A stretch of DNA of 64,000 nucleotides from AC-49 sp963817035. GTDB lineage: Bacteria > Actinomycetota > Thermoleophilia > Solirubrobacterales > Solirubrobacteraceae. Of the stretch, positions 8,718 to 16,971 are shown piece by piece (position 1 is the first letter of the stretch; each line of letters opens with the position of its first letter). Both the position numbers and the translations under genes were made by a program. The stretch covers positions 62,001 to 126,000 of the forward strand of contig CAWFMM010000004.1 in the NCBI GenBank assembly GCA_963817035.1. Reading direction: 5' to 3'. The notes under the pieces are model-generated. The model saw only the letters and a program-made list of their open reading frames with translations. It did not search any database and was not told where the DNA came from.

Positions 8718-9746
8718 CTAGCAAGCCTCCGTCACCGCGCGGACGATGCCATTGGCCCACGTGTCGAAGGTGAACGGCGCGACATCGGCCCGGGCGGCCG
8801 CGCCCAGCGCGGCGCGCAGCGGCTCGTCGTCATGCAGCCGGCGCAGTGAGCGGGCGAGCGCTCCGGCGTCGCCGGCCGCGAAGACGAGCCCGTTGCGCTC
8901 ATGGCGCACGAGACCACCGGCAACGGCGCCGGTCTGGTCGGATGCGATGACGGGGATTGATTGGTGCATGGCTTCGTTGACGACAAGCCCCCACGGCTCG
9001 CGGAACGTTCGCGTGCGCACTGAAGGCAGTACGAGAACGTCGCAACGGGCCATGAAGTTGCGGACTTGTTCGGGTGTTTGATGGCCCACCCGGCGCACGC
9101 CTGCTCGATCCGGTCCGTCGACGCCCACCAGCGTGAGGTCGCCGCGGCCGGCCAGGCCGGACGTGCTCCAGGCCTCGATCAGGCTGTCCAGCCCCTTTTC
9201 CCGGGCATCGCGTCCGACAAACACCGCACTGAAGCGCTCGTGCTCACGGGGGACGTCCGCGCCCCACCAGGCGCCGTCGACCGCCTGCGGGGCCTCGACG
9301 ACCGGCCCGCGGGCGCCGTTGGCGCGCACGTAGGCGCTGACGTGGGTGCCGTACGTCGCGATCGCGTCGGCGTCGCGGTAGATCGCGCGCATCACCGGAA
9401 ACGACAGCGCGTGCGCGACGCTGCGCGGGTGTGCCCACAATCCCGTCCACAACACGAACGGCGTGCGCGAACGTCGCGCCCCGATCCATGCCGCGGGCAG
9501 CGCGCGGCGCCCGACGGCGCTGGCGATGACCGCGCGGTGTGAGCCCGCGCGAACGATCGCGCCGACCTCGCTCTGGTCGACATGGCGATGGGGAACCCCG
9601 GGATCGGCGACGCCGGCCGTCGCGTGGGTCGATCGCCCGCCGAACAGCAGCAGCTCGATCGGCATGCGCGCGTGCAGCGCCTGGAACGCTCCGACCCGTT
9701 CGGGCGGCGCGTGGTTGGTGACGAGCAGGACGGGGGCGGTGCTCAC
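8718..9746 (-). CDS. GT4 family glycosyltransferase
   Basis: A 342-residue GT-B glycosyltransferase. The start is a GTG overlapping the upstream gene's TGA (GTGA), read as (M)STAPVLLVTNHAPP. A longer open frame continues upstream but is antisense noise inside the neighbouring gene. The C-terminal donor-binding domain shows 'FSAVFVGRDAREKGLDSL', 'DVLVLPSVRT' and the EX7E motif in 'EPWGLVVNEAMHQSIPVIAS', as in retaining GT4 enzymes. It should add a sugar from a nucleotide donor to the lipid-linked glycan in the cytoplasm. Linkage and sugar are unknown. Confidence 0.86.
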   Translation of the reverse strand: MSTAPVLLVTNHAPPERVGAFQALHARMPIELLLFGGRSTHATAGVADPGVPHRHVDQSEVGAIVRAGSHRAVIASAVGRRALPAAWIGARRSRTPFVLWTGLWAHPRSVAHALSFPVMRAIYRDADAIATYGTHVSAYVRANGARGPVVEAPQAVDGAWWGADVPREHERFSAVFVGRDAREKGLDSLIEAWSTSGLAGRGDLTLVGVDGPDRAGVRRVGHQTPEQVRNFMARCDVLVLPSVRTRTFREPWGLVVNEAMHQSIPVIASDQTGAVAGGLVRHERNGLVFAAGDAGALARSLRRLHDDEPLRAALGAAARADVAPFTFDTWANGIVRAVTEAC

Positions 9747-10888
9747 CGCAGCGCCTGTTCGTAGGCCGCGACCGTCGCCCGGCCGCACGCCTCCCAGGTG
9801 AAGTGCTTGCCGACCGTGGCGCGGGCGCGTTCGCCGAGATCGGCGAGGTAGCGCGGCTCGCGGATCAGCGTCTCGATCTCGGTCGCCAGCGCCTCGATGT
9901 CGCCGGGCGCGACGAGCTGCAGCCCGTCGCCGGTCGCGGCGATCTCCTGCGGGCCGGGCTCGCCGCGACAGCCGATCGCCGGCAGCCCGCCGGCCATCGC
10001 CTCGATGTAGGCGACGCCGAACGCCTCGTCGATCGACGGCAGCACGAAGACCGCGCAGCGCCGGGCGCGCTCGAGCGCGGCGGCGGGCTCGAGCTGGCCG
10101 GTGAACTCGACGCGGCGATCGAGCTCGAGCTCGCGGGCCAGAGTCTCCAGCGGGCCGCGCTCGGGGCCGTCGCCGACGATCACGTAGTGCAGCTCGGGCA
10201 CCCGCTCGCGCAGCAGCCACATCGCCCGCAGCACGTCGGCGTGGCGCTTGCGCGCGACGAGGTGCGCGACGCTGACCAGCGTGTGGCTGTCGCGGGCGAC
10301 GAGCTCGGGCAAGTCGGTGCCGAGGTGCAGGACGGTCGTACGCGCGGCGCCGAGGCGCTCGCAGCGCTCGGCGATCCCCGCCGAGTTGGCGAGCACGAGC
10401 CGCGCGTGGGCCAGCGTGCGCCGGACCGCGCGCTCGCCCGCGTCGTGGCGCGGCGCGGTGTGGAAGACGTCGCCGCCGTGGACCGAGACGACGAAGCGAC
10501 TGACTCCGGACCGCCGCACCGCCTCGCCCGCCGGGACCGCGTTGTGGGCGTGGACGAGGTCGTGGCGCTGCGCGGTCGCGCGCAGATAGAGATGCAGCGT
10601 CGGGGCGGCCCACGCCCCCCACGTTCCGTAGGTGCGCCCGCGCGGCGGCGAGACGAACGGGACGTAGTCGACGTCGAGGCCGTCGAGGACCGCGTGGCGC
10701 GGCTGGGTCAGCGCGCGGCGCGCGGCGTCCCAGTTCATCTGCGAGCGCGGCGGGATCGGCCGGTAGAGGACGGCGACGCGGACCTGGGCGCCCGCGTCGC
10801 GCGCGGCGAGCGCCTGGCGGTGAGCCCAGACGCCGAGCACCGGGTCGTCGGCGCGCGGGTAGAACTCGGAGACGACGAGGACCTTCAC
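9743..10888 (-). CDS. GT4 family glycosyltransferase
   Basis: A 381-residue GT-B enzyme beginning at a GTG (VKVLVVSEFYPRADDPVLG). The N-terminal acceptor domain includes 'VHAHNAVPAGEAVRRSG' and 'VSVHGGDVFHTA'; the C-terminal domain has 'LHYVIVGDGPERGPLE', 'VLPSIDEAFGVAYIEAMAGG' with the EX7E glutamates, and a normal end 'ATVAAYEQALR'. This is the capsule/EPS GT4 pattern. Both ends overlap neighbours by four bases (GTGA), so it is translationally coupled with the GT2 gene upstream and the GT4 gene downstream on the minus strand. Donor and acceptor are unknown. Confidence 0.87.
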   Translation of the reverse strand: MKVLVVSEFYPRADDPVLGVWAHRQALAARDAGAQVRVAVLYRPIPPRSQMNWDAARRALTQPRHAVLDGLDVDYVPFVSPPRGRTYGTWGAWAAPTLHLYLRATAQRHDLVHAHNAVPAGEAVRRSGVSRFVVSVHGGDVFHTAPRHDAGERAVRRTLAHARLVLANSAGIAERCERLGAARTTVLHLGTDLPELVARDSHTLVSVAHLVARKRHADVLRAMWLLRERVPELHYVIVGDGPERGPLETLARELELDRRVEFTGQLEPAAALERARRCAVFVLPSIDEAFGVAYIEAMAGGLPAIGCRGEPGPQEIAATGDGLQLVAPGDIEALATEIETLIREPRYLADLGERARATVGKHFTWEACGRATVAAYEQALR

Positions 10889-12528
10889 CGGTGGACCGCC
10901 ACCGTACGCACCTCGTCGCGGGTGACGTACGGGCGGGTGGCGAGGAACGCCTGACCCTCGGCGATCGCCGCGCCGCGGTCGTAGCCGCCGGCCGCCGGGC
11001 GGGTATGGAGGATCGGCGTCGCGTCGACGACGCCGATCCTCCAGCCGTGCTCGCGCGCGACCGCGCTCCAATGGGCGTCGAGACCCCAGCCCATCTTCAG
11101 GGTCGGCAGCGGCAGCAGCGTGGCGAACGTCTCGCGCTGGAACGCGGTCAGCGGGCCGATCTCGACGAACGTCGTCTCGCGCCCCGATGTCGCCGCGTGG
11201 CGGCGCAGCGGCGCCCACGCGACGTGGGAGTGCAGGCGGTGCGCGGGCTGAGCGATGCGCAGCTCCAGTCGCTCGGCGACGGCGATGAATGCGTCGAGGA
11301 ATCCGTGCGGCAGGACGATGTCATCGTCGATGACGATCAGCCAGTCGGCGTCAAGCGGATCTCCGATCACCGTCGCGAGGTTCTCGAACTTGCCGGCGCC
11401 CGGGACGCCGGGGGTCAGCGCGATCGTGACGTCGTGGCGTGAGCGGCGTAGCTCGGCGATCGCGGCGCCCATCAGCCCCGGACCGTCGACGCGGTCGACG
11501 CCGGCGACGAGCACGCGGCGGCGGGGCGGGAACGTGCGCGCGGCGCGGCGTACGCGCGCGGTCGTCGGCACGCTGCGCAGGTCGGCGAGCCGGTCGGAGA
11601 TGGCGAGCAGCGTGCCGCGCTTGCCGCCGACCGTGCCGCTGGCGCCGGAGAGGAAATCGGGCGCCGATGCGTCAGGGATTGCGACCCCGCCCACCCCCGC
11701 CAGGGCCGCCCGCAGGCGCCCGAGAGCGTGCGCGCACATCACCGGCCCGTTGGCGCACCGAAAGCGCGGGCCGTGCAATGCCGTGCGAACGACGAGCTTC
11801 GCTTCGTCGACGACCGACGCCGCGCGGCCCTGGTGGACGTCGAAGCGGCGGCTTGCCTGCCCGCGGCGGTAGGCCGCGCGGCACAGTGAGCGCACGCGCG
11901 CGTCGTCGCCCGCGCGGCGGTGGTCCAGCCCGGCGGCGGCCACGTAGCGGATGCGCCCACCGGCGGCGCGCCAGCGGTCCTGCCATTCCTGCTCGTCGCC
12001 GTAGAGCTCGCGGGCCGCGTCGAAGCTGCCGACCTGGTCGATCGCGCTGCGGCGCACGGTCATGTTCGCGCCCCAGGCGTGCGGCGCGTCACGGTCGTCC
12101 GGCCCAAGATCGAGTTCGGTGACCGGCGCGTTCTCCGGGCGGCCGCAGGTCGGGAAGCGGTGGTCCTCGATCCGTACGCGGATCGGCCCGGTGAAGACGC
12201 CGACCTCGGGACCCTGCCTGTGCGCCGCGTCGATCAGCGCGTCGAGCCAGCCGTCGTCGACCTCGACGTCGTCGTCGGTGAAGCACAGCAGCTGTGCGTC
12301 GGTCGCCTCGATCGCGGTGTTGCGCGCCGCGTTGAGGCCGCGCGAACGGTCGTGGGCAAGGTACGTCGCGCCGTGGCGCAGTGCGACCGCGTGGGTGTGC
12401 TCGTCGGGCCCGTCGTCGACGACGACGAGCTCCGCGCCGGCGGCGGCGGCCTGAGCGACGATCGAACGCAGGGCGACATCGAGGTAGGCGGACCGGTCTC
12501 GTGTGGGGATCACGACTGCGGTCTTCAC
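10885..12528 (-). CDS. Protein with two tandem GT2 (GT-A) glycosyltransferase domains
   Basis: A 547-residue protein. Residues 1 to about 250 are a complete GT2 domain ('VVIPTRDRSAYLDVAL', 'LVVVDDGPD', 'FTDDDVEVDDGW', 'AWGANMTVRRSA'). Residues about 340-547 form a second GT-A-like domain ('HDVTIALTPG', 'DADWLIVIDDDIVLPHGFL', 'ILHTRPAAGGYDRG'). Bifunctional GT2 proteins of this kind can add two sugars in succession or act as polymerases of a disaccharide repeat. The second domain has a DDD but lacks an obvious acceptor motif and could be a weaker or regulatory copy. It heads the minus-strand run 12528 to 6058 and is divergent from the GT4 gene at 12548, with only 19 bases between starts. Confidence 0.82.
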   Translation of the reverse strand: MKTAVVIPTRDRSAYLDVALRSIVAQAAAAGAELVVVDDGPDEHTHAVALRHGATYLAHDRSRGLNAARNTAIEATDAQLLCFTDDDVEVDDGWLDALIDAAHRQGPEVGVFTGPIRVRIEDHRFPTCGRPENAPVTELDLGPDDRDAPHAWGANMTVRRSAIDQVGSFDAARELYGDEQEWQDRWRAAGGRIRYVAAAGLDHRRAGDDARVRSLCRAAYRRGQASRRFDVHQGRAASVVDEAKLVVRTALHGPRFRCANGPVMCAHALGRLRAALAGVGGVAIPDASAPDFLSGASGTVGGKRGTLLAISDRLADLRSVPTTARVRRAARTFPPRRRVLVAGVDRVDGPGLMGAAIAELRRSRHDVTIALTPGVPGAGKFENLATVIGDPLDADWLIVIDDDIVLPHGFLDAFIAVAERLELRIAQPAHRLHSHVAWAPLRRHAATSGRETTFVEIGPLTAFQRETFATLLPLPTLKMGWGLDAHWSAVAREHGWRIGVVDATPILHTRPAAGGYDRGAAIAEGQAFLATRPYVTRDEVRTVAVHR

Positions 12529-12547
12529 GGCTGGAAGACTACGAGCG

Positions 12548-13669
12548 GTGATCCTCTTCCTGCACCACCGCTATCGAACACTGGGTGGCGAAGAGCGCGC
12601 GGTCGAGGATCTGATGTGGCTGGCGCGCGAGCATCTGGGCGAGGAGACGCAGCTGCTGATGCGCGAGAGCACCGATACCGGACGGCGCCAGGCGGCCCGT
12701 GGTCTGCTCGCCGGCGGGCTCAAGCCCAATGACGTCGGCAAGGCCGTGCGGCTGACCGGCGCCACGATCGTCCACGCCCACAACCTGCATCCGACCTGGG
12801 GCTGGCGGGCGCTGGCCAGCGCCCGGGCCGCGGGCGCGCGCGTCGTGCTGCACCTGCACAACTACCGCCTCGTGTGCGCGGTCGGCGTCTGCGTCGATCG
12901 GAACAACGACGACTGCACGCGCTGCCACGGCGCCAACACGCTGCCCGGGATCGTCCACCACTGCCGCGGCAGCCGGGCCGAGGGCGTCGTCTACGCGGCG
13001 GCGCTGGCGCTGCACTCGCGGCGCATGGTCCAACAGGCCGACGCGGTCGTCGTGCCCAGCACGTTCGCGCGCGAACGCCTGCGCGCGCTCGGCGCCCCGG
13101 TCGACGACGCGCGCGTCGTTCCCCACGTCATCCGGTCGTTTGCCGACACCTCGCACGCCGACCAGGGAACGTACGCGCTGATTGCCGCGCGGCTCGTGCG
13201 CGAGAAGGGCCTCGACATCGCGATGGCAGCGTGCCGCGAGGCCGGGCTGCCGCTCGTCGTAGCCGGTGACGGGCCGCTGGTCGTCGAGCCGAGTGAAGGC
13301 ATTCGCGTCGTCGGCCGCGTGGACGCGGACGAGCTGGCGCGGTTGCGGGCGGGCGCGGGGATCGAGCTCGTCCCGTCGCGGATGGCCGAGTCGTTCGGGC
13401 TGTCGGCGGCCGAGGCGATGGCGGCGGGCGTTCCCGTCGTCGGCTCGCGGATCGGCCACCTGGCCGAGCTGCTGCCCCAGGATGCGTTGGTCGACCCGGG
13501 CGATCCGAGTGCGCTGGCGCAGGCGGCGACCCGGCTGTTCGGCGACCGCGAGGCCGGCGCCGCGGGCATCGCACGGGTGCGCGAGCTGACCGCCCCGGAC
13601 GTCGTCGCTCCGGTGCTGAGGGCGGTCTACGACGAGGTTCGCGCGGCGCGGCCCGCCGCGTCGCTATAG
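12548..13669 (+). CDS. GT4 family glycosyltransferase with Cys-rich insert
   Basis: A 373-residue GT-B enzyme starting at a GTG ('VILFLHHRYRTLGGEERAV'). It has 'VHAHNLHPTWGWRAL', a cysteine-rich insertion (CAVGVC...CTRCHG...HHC, about residues 113-140) seen in a subgroup of actinobacterial GT4 enzymes, and the C-terminal EX7E motif in 'ESFGLSAAEAMAAGVPVVGS'. The cysteines may bind a metal or form a structural knuckle. This is an inference from spacing. It is transcribed away from the tandem-GT2 gene and followed by the hypothetical gene at 13679. Substrate is unknown. Confidence 0.85.
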   Translation: MILFLHHRYRTLGGEERAVEDLMWLAREHLGEETQLLMRESTDTGRRQAARGLLAGGLKPNDVGKAVRLTGATIVHAHNLHPTWGWRALASARAAGARVVLHLHNYRLVCAVGVCVDRNNDDCTRCHGANTLPGIVHHCRGSRAEGVVYAAALALHSRRMVQQADAVVVPSTFARERLRALGAPVDDARVVPHVIRSFADTSHADQGTYALIAARLVREKGLDIAMAACREAGLPLVVAGDGPLVVEPSEGIRVVGRVDADELARLRAGAGIELVPSRMAESFGLSAAEAMAAGVPVVGSRIGHLAELLPQDALVDPGDPSALAQAATRLFGDREAGAAGIARVRELTAPDVVAPVLRAVYDEVRAARPAASL

Positions 13670-13678
13670 CGTGAGCAC

Positions 13679-14620
13679 ATGGACCCTCGGGGCGAGGCGC
13701 TCGAGATCACCGGTGGACGCTTCGACGTGCGTGTGCTCGAGCCCGCGCCGCCGGCGATCATGAGGGCGCCGTTCAACGCCGATCTGCTCGATCCCGCGCG
13801 TGACGGACGCCCGCTGCTGTCGCCGGTCAGCGCCGGCGACGTCCTGTGGGACGACCTCGCGCGCGAGGAGCCCAAGCTCCGCGCGTTCTGTGCTCAGCGC
13901 TGGCTCGGCGCGTACGTGCGGATCGGCCCGCCACCGCCGGATTTCGCCGCGACGCGCGACGCGCTGCACCGCCTCGCCGAGCATGTCGTCTCGCCGGCGC
14001 TGCAGCGGTCCAATGGCGAGATCGCGCTGCGCTTCTCGCGCGGCGGGTTAGGGACGCCGTTCTTCGGCAACGACGTGCAGCTGCGCGTCGAGGGCGATCT
14101 GCTGCACATGCAGGTCGGCGACCGCGTCCAGACGAGCGAGCTGACTAGCCTCGCCGCTGCGGCCGGCTTCGTCGGCTTCGATCTGACGCGCTTCGATCTC
14201 GCAATGGCCAACGAGCCGTTGCTCATCGACCCGGTCGCCGGGCGCTATCTCGGCGATATCTATGGCTTCGCGTTCAGCGTGCTCGAGGAGTTGCGGGCCC
14301 GGGCCGGGGCGACGATGGAGCCGAGCCTCGTCAACCTGTGGCCCGAGCACTTCGACGTCGCGGTCGAGCTCGGCTCCGACCACCACGGCCTGCGGGCGGC
14401 CTACGGCGTCTCGCCGGGCGACGGCGACCATCCCGAGCCCTACATCTACGTCGCGCCGTGGACGGCCAAGCCGACCGGGGAGCTGTGGCAGGCACGCGGT
14501 TTCATCGGCGCCGAGCTGACGTTCGCCGAGCTCGCCGACGTCGACGACCAGCGCGGCGCGGCGCTTGACTTCTTCCAGCATCGCCTGGCGGCGTTGGTGG
14601 CGAGCGGGCCCGACGGCTAG
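13679..14620 (+). CDS. Conserved hypothetical protein, 313 aa
   Basis: A full-length, strongly coding frame starting at ATG 13679, nine bases after the GT4 stop. I do not recognise a named domain. Visible features: no signal peptide or membrane helix; an N-terminal 'MDPRGEALEITGGRFDVRV'; a middle region rich in aromatic/Gly residues ('LGTPFFGNDVQLRVEGD'); and a C-terminal part with 'NLWPEHFDVAVELG', 'SPGDGDHPEPYIYVAPW' and 'FIGAELTFAELADV'. The acidic and His residues there could form a ligand or metal site, but that is only suggestive. It looks like a soluble cytoplasmic protein. Its place between polysaccharide genes may be accidental. The end of the gene lies in a 16-bp tandem duplication. 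Confidence 0.65.
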   Translation: MDPRGEALEITGGRFDVRVLEPAPPAIMRAPFNADLLDPARDGRPLLSPVSAGDVLWDDLAREEPKLRAFCAQRWLGAYVRIGPPPPDFAATRDALHRLAEHVVSPALQRSNGEIALRFSRGGLGTPFFGNDVQLRVEGDLLHMQVGDRVQTSELTSLAAAAGFVGFDLTRFDLAMANEPLLIDPVAGRYLGDIYGFAFSVLEELRARAGATMEPSLVNLWPEHFDVAVELGSDHHGLRAAYGVSPGDGDHPEPYIYVAPWTAKPTGELWQARGFIGAELTFAELADVDDQRGAALDFFQHRLAALVASGPDG

Positions 14621-14635
14621 CGGGCCCGACGGCTA
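14604..14635. repeat. Perfect 16-bp tandem duplication across a stop codon
   Basis: GCGGGCCCGACGGCTA occurs twice back to back (14604-14619 and 14620-14635). The first copy encodes the last residues and most of the stop codon of the hypothetical gene. The second lies in the 29-base gap before the epimerase gene. It looks like a recent replication-slippage duplication. Because the stop falls at the copy boundary, the protein is not altered. Confidence 0.9.
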
Positions 14636-14649
14636 GCCTCACGTCTCCC

Positions 14650-15585
14650 ATGCGCACAATCGTCACCGGCGGCGCCGGCTTCATCGGCTCGAACCTCGTC
14701 GACGCGCTGCTCGAGCGCGGCGATGACGTGATCGTCGTCGACAACCTGGCCACGGGCCGCGAGGGCAACCTGCTCGGCGCGCTGGAGCGCGGCGCGGTGC
14801 TGCTGCGCCTGGACATCTGCGAAGGCGACGCGCTGGCCGAGCTCGTTGCCCGCGAACGGCCGGAGGTGATCTTCCACCTCGCCGCCCAGATCGACGTGCG
14901 TCGTTCGATCTCCGACCCGGGCTTCGATGCTCGCGTCAACGTCGAGGGGACGGCGAACGTTCTCGAGGCTGCCCATCGCGCCGGCGTCGCGCGGGTCGTC
15001 AACACGTCGACCGGCGGCGCGATCTACGGCGATGTGGAGCGCATCCCGACCGCCGAGGACCAGCTGCCCCAGCCGATGGCGGGCTACGGAACGAGCAAAT
15101 ACTGCGCCGAGCAGTACTGCGGCCTCTACCAGCGCCTGCACGGGCTGTCGACGGTGACCGTCAGGCTCGGCAACGTCTACGGCCCGCGCCAGGACCCGCT
15201 CGGCGAGGCCGGCGTGATCGCGATCTTCTGCGGCAAGCTCGACGACGGCGGCCAGGCCGTGATCTACGGCGACGGCACGCAGACCCGTGACTACGTCTAC
15301 GTCGGCGACGTCGTCCGTGCCCAGATCGCGGCGGCCGAGCGCCGTGACGTGCATGGTTCGATCAACGTCGGCACGGGGCGCGAGACGAGTGTGCTCCAGC
15401 TCGTCGAGGCGCTGCGCGCGAGCGCCGGCCGCGACGACTTCGCCCCGGAGCACCTGCCGGCGCGCCTCGGCGAGCTCGAGCGCTCGTGCCTCGACGTGAG
15501 CCTGGCCCGCGAGGTCCTGGACTTCGAGGCGCTGGTCGACATCACCGAGGGCATCCGCCGGACGCTGGCCAGCGGCGAGAGCTGA
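14650..15585 (+). CDS. NAD-dependent sugar epimerase, GalE-like SDR
   Basis: A 311-residue extended SDR. GGAGFIG lies at residues 7-13, 'FHLAAQIDVRRSISDP' and 'NTSTGGAIYG' follow, the catalytic Tyr146/Lys150 sit in 'AGYGTSKYCAEQY', and 'RLGNVYGPRQDP' is in the substrate domain. This is the UDP-glucose/UDP-N-acetylglucosamine 4-epimerase group; which sugar it acts on cannot be decided. It would provide a galacto-configured donor for the polysaccharide. It ends the plus-strand run that starts at 12548 and is convergent, across about 410 non-coding bases, with the minus-strand epimerase at 15997. Confidence 0.85.
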   Translation: MRTIVTGGAGFIGSNLVDALLERGDDVIVVDNLATGREGNLLGALERGAVLLRLDICEGDALAELVARERPEVIFHLAAQIDVRRSISDPGFDARVNVEGTANVLEAAHRAGVARVVNTSTGGAIYGDVERIPTAEDQLPQPMAGYGTSKYCAEQYCGLYQRLHGLSTVTVRLGNVYGPRQDPLGEAGVIAIFCGKLDDGGQAVIYGDGTQTRDYVYVGDVVRAQIAAAERRDVHGSINVGTGRETSVLQLVEALRASAGRDDFAPEHLPARLGELERSCLDVSLAREVLDFEALVDITEGIRRTLASGES

Positions 15586-15710
15586 TCGGCGCCGGGGCGA
15601 CCGGCGTGGTTGCGTGCCCGGTATCGGCGCGGGCTCTGGGTGGCGGGCTCGTGAACAGCCTGCAGTGAGGGTTGAGAGTTTGGCCTGGGGTGGCGGACCC
15701 TCGGGCGGTT

Positions 15711-15722
15711 TTGCCTAGGCAA
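15711..15722. repeat. Perfect 12-bp palindrome TTGCCTAGGCAA
   Basis: TTGCCTAGGCAA reads identically on both strands. Perfect 12-bp palindromes are the size of many repressor or integrase sites, but there is no promoter-proximal gene: both neighbours end here. It may be chance or part of a repeat element. Confidence 0.5.
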
Positions 15723-15759
15723 GTCGTGTCGGAACGGCTGAAAAATGCCTCCGGAACGG

Positions 15760-15807
15760 ACGTGCCCAATCCTGTAGTGCCTATTACCTCCACAATGTTG
15801 GGCACGT
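15760..15807. terminator. 10-bp perfect inverted repeat, possible bidirectional terminator
   Basis: ACGTGCCCAA (15760-15769) pairs perfectly with TTGGGCACGT (15798-15807) across a 28-base loop. The location between two converging genes suits a transcription end signal. The loop is long and there is no T-run, so a protein-binding site or element end remains possible. Confidence 0.4.
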
Positions 15808-15996
15808 CTGGGATTCGGCCCCGTTCGGTCCCTCACCCGGCCCGAAACCGGCGAAGAAACGCGCGAAACACGCACGGACTGCGGAGAACCCCCGCCCCCC
15901 GAAGGGCGCACCAAGCGACCGGGCGGGTGGGCTCGTTCTCCCCCTCGCCGCAGGCTGTTCAGCGCCCGGCAGGAGCGAGACGAACCCTTCGCATCC

Positions 15997-16971
15997 TCAG
16001 GAAGGCTGCACGGCGCCGAATCCCCGCTCGGCCAGCCATTGCGCCGTCGCGGCGATCCCGTCGCGCACGTCGATCTGCGCCTCCCAGCCGAGCATTCGCC
16101 TGGCCTTGCTGACATCGGGCCAGCGGCGTACGACGTCGACCTCGAAGCTCGGCAGGTGCTCGAGCGCGAAGTCATCGGGGTCCTTGCCGCAGCACTCCCA
16201 GATGATCTGCGCGATCTGGGCGACGGTCAGCTCGTCGGAGGTGGAGATGTTGAAGTCCTCGTTCAGGCCGGCCGGCGACTGCATCGCGGTGACGATCCCG
16301 TCGGCGATGTCGTCGGTGTGGGTCAGCGTGCGGGTGTGAGTGCCGTCGCCGAAGATCTGCAGCGGCGACTGGCCCGACAGCACCTTGCGGATCAGGTCGG
16401 GAACGGCGTGGGCGATACCCGGCTCGTCTTCGGGGATCTCGCCGGGTCCGTACGCGTTGAACGGTCGGCAGATCGTGAACGGCAGGCCGTGCTCGTCGTG
16501 GGCGGCGTGGCAATAGACCTCGCCGGTCAGCTTGCTGAAGCCGTAGGCCGACTGCGGGATCGGGCAGTCGACGATGTGGGCTTCGGTCGTCGGGTACTGC
16601 GTCGCGCGCTCGAAGACCATCGACGAGCTGACGTAGACGAAGCGTTCGACGTCGTGGTCCAACGCGGCGCGAATGACCGCGTTGTACAGCGCCGCGTTGA
16701 CCTCGGTCAGCGTGTGGGGGAGCTTGTGGAAGTTGGCGATCCCACCGACGATCGCGGCGAGATGGATGACGTGCGAGCAGCCGCGGGTCGCCGCGCGCGC
16801 CTGTTCGAGCACCCGCAGATCGCCGGTGTGGACCTCGCAGCCCTCGCGCATCCACGTCGGCGCGTCGCGCTGGTCGGAGACGCGGATCTCGAAGTCGGGG
16901 TCCGACAGCAGCCGCCGCACGACCGCCTGACCGATCGTCCCCGCCCCGCCGGTGACCAGGACGCGGCTCAC
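15997..16971 (-). CDS. NAD-dependent epimerase/dehydratase (SDR)
   Basis: A 324-residue extended SDR. The Rossmann motif is GGAGTIG (8-14), with 'VIHLAAIVGGIANFHKLP', 'FVYVSSSMVFERA' and catalytic Tyr143/Lys147 in 'SAYGFSKLTGEVY'. 'FNAYGPGEIPEDEP' and 'IFGDGTHTRTLTHTDD' mark the sugar-binding part. The 'AAIVGGIANF' stretch loosely recalls GDP-mannose 3,5-epimerase-type SDRs, but the exact reaction is unresolved. Its start overlaps the stop of the nucleotide-sugar dehydrogenase gene by four bases (ATGA), so the two are co-translated and may act on linked substrates. Confidence 0.83.
   Translation of the reverse strand: MSRVLVTGGAGTIGQAVVRRLLSDPDFEIRVSDQRDAPTWMREGCEVHTGDLRVLEQARAATRGCSHVIHLAAIVGGIANFHKLPHTLTEVNAALYNAVIRAALDHDVERFVYVSSSMVFERATQYPTTEAHIVDCPIPQSAYGFSKLTGEVYCHAAHDEHGLPFTICRPFNAYGPGEIPEDEPGIAHAVPDLIRKVLSGQSPLQIFGDGTHTRTLTHTDDIADGIVTAMQSPAGLNEDFNISTSDELTVAQIAQIIWECCGKDPDDFALEHLPSFEVDVVRRWPDVSKARRMLGWEAQIDVRDGIAATAQWLAERGFGAVQPS

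Larger units (their letters stand above)
15586..15996. other. Convergent intergenic region with palindromes, no gene seen
   Basis: About 410 bases between two converging genes. No reading frame here has convincing codon structure, and base composition is somewhat less GC-biased than the flanks (for example 15740-15800). It contains a 12-bp perfect palindrome and a 10-bp inverted repeat, listed separately. The likeliest role is transcription termination for both flanking operons. A remnant of a small repeat element is also possible. Confidence 0.6.

Noticed and set aside
9803..10954. 383-codon plus-strand open frame opposite the GT4 gene
   Set aside because: Antisense to clear GT4 motifs; no domain, no start context.
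15672..16112. Possible small gene in the convergent gap
   Set aside because: The predicted protein is Arg/Pro-rich without recognisable structure and runs into the epimerase gene on the other strand.
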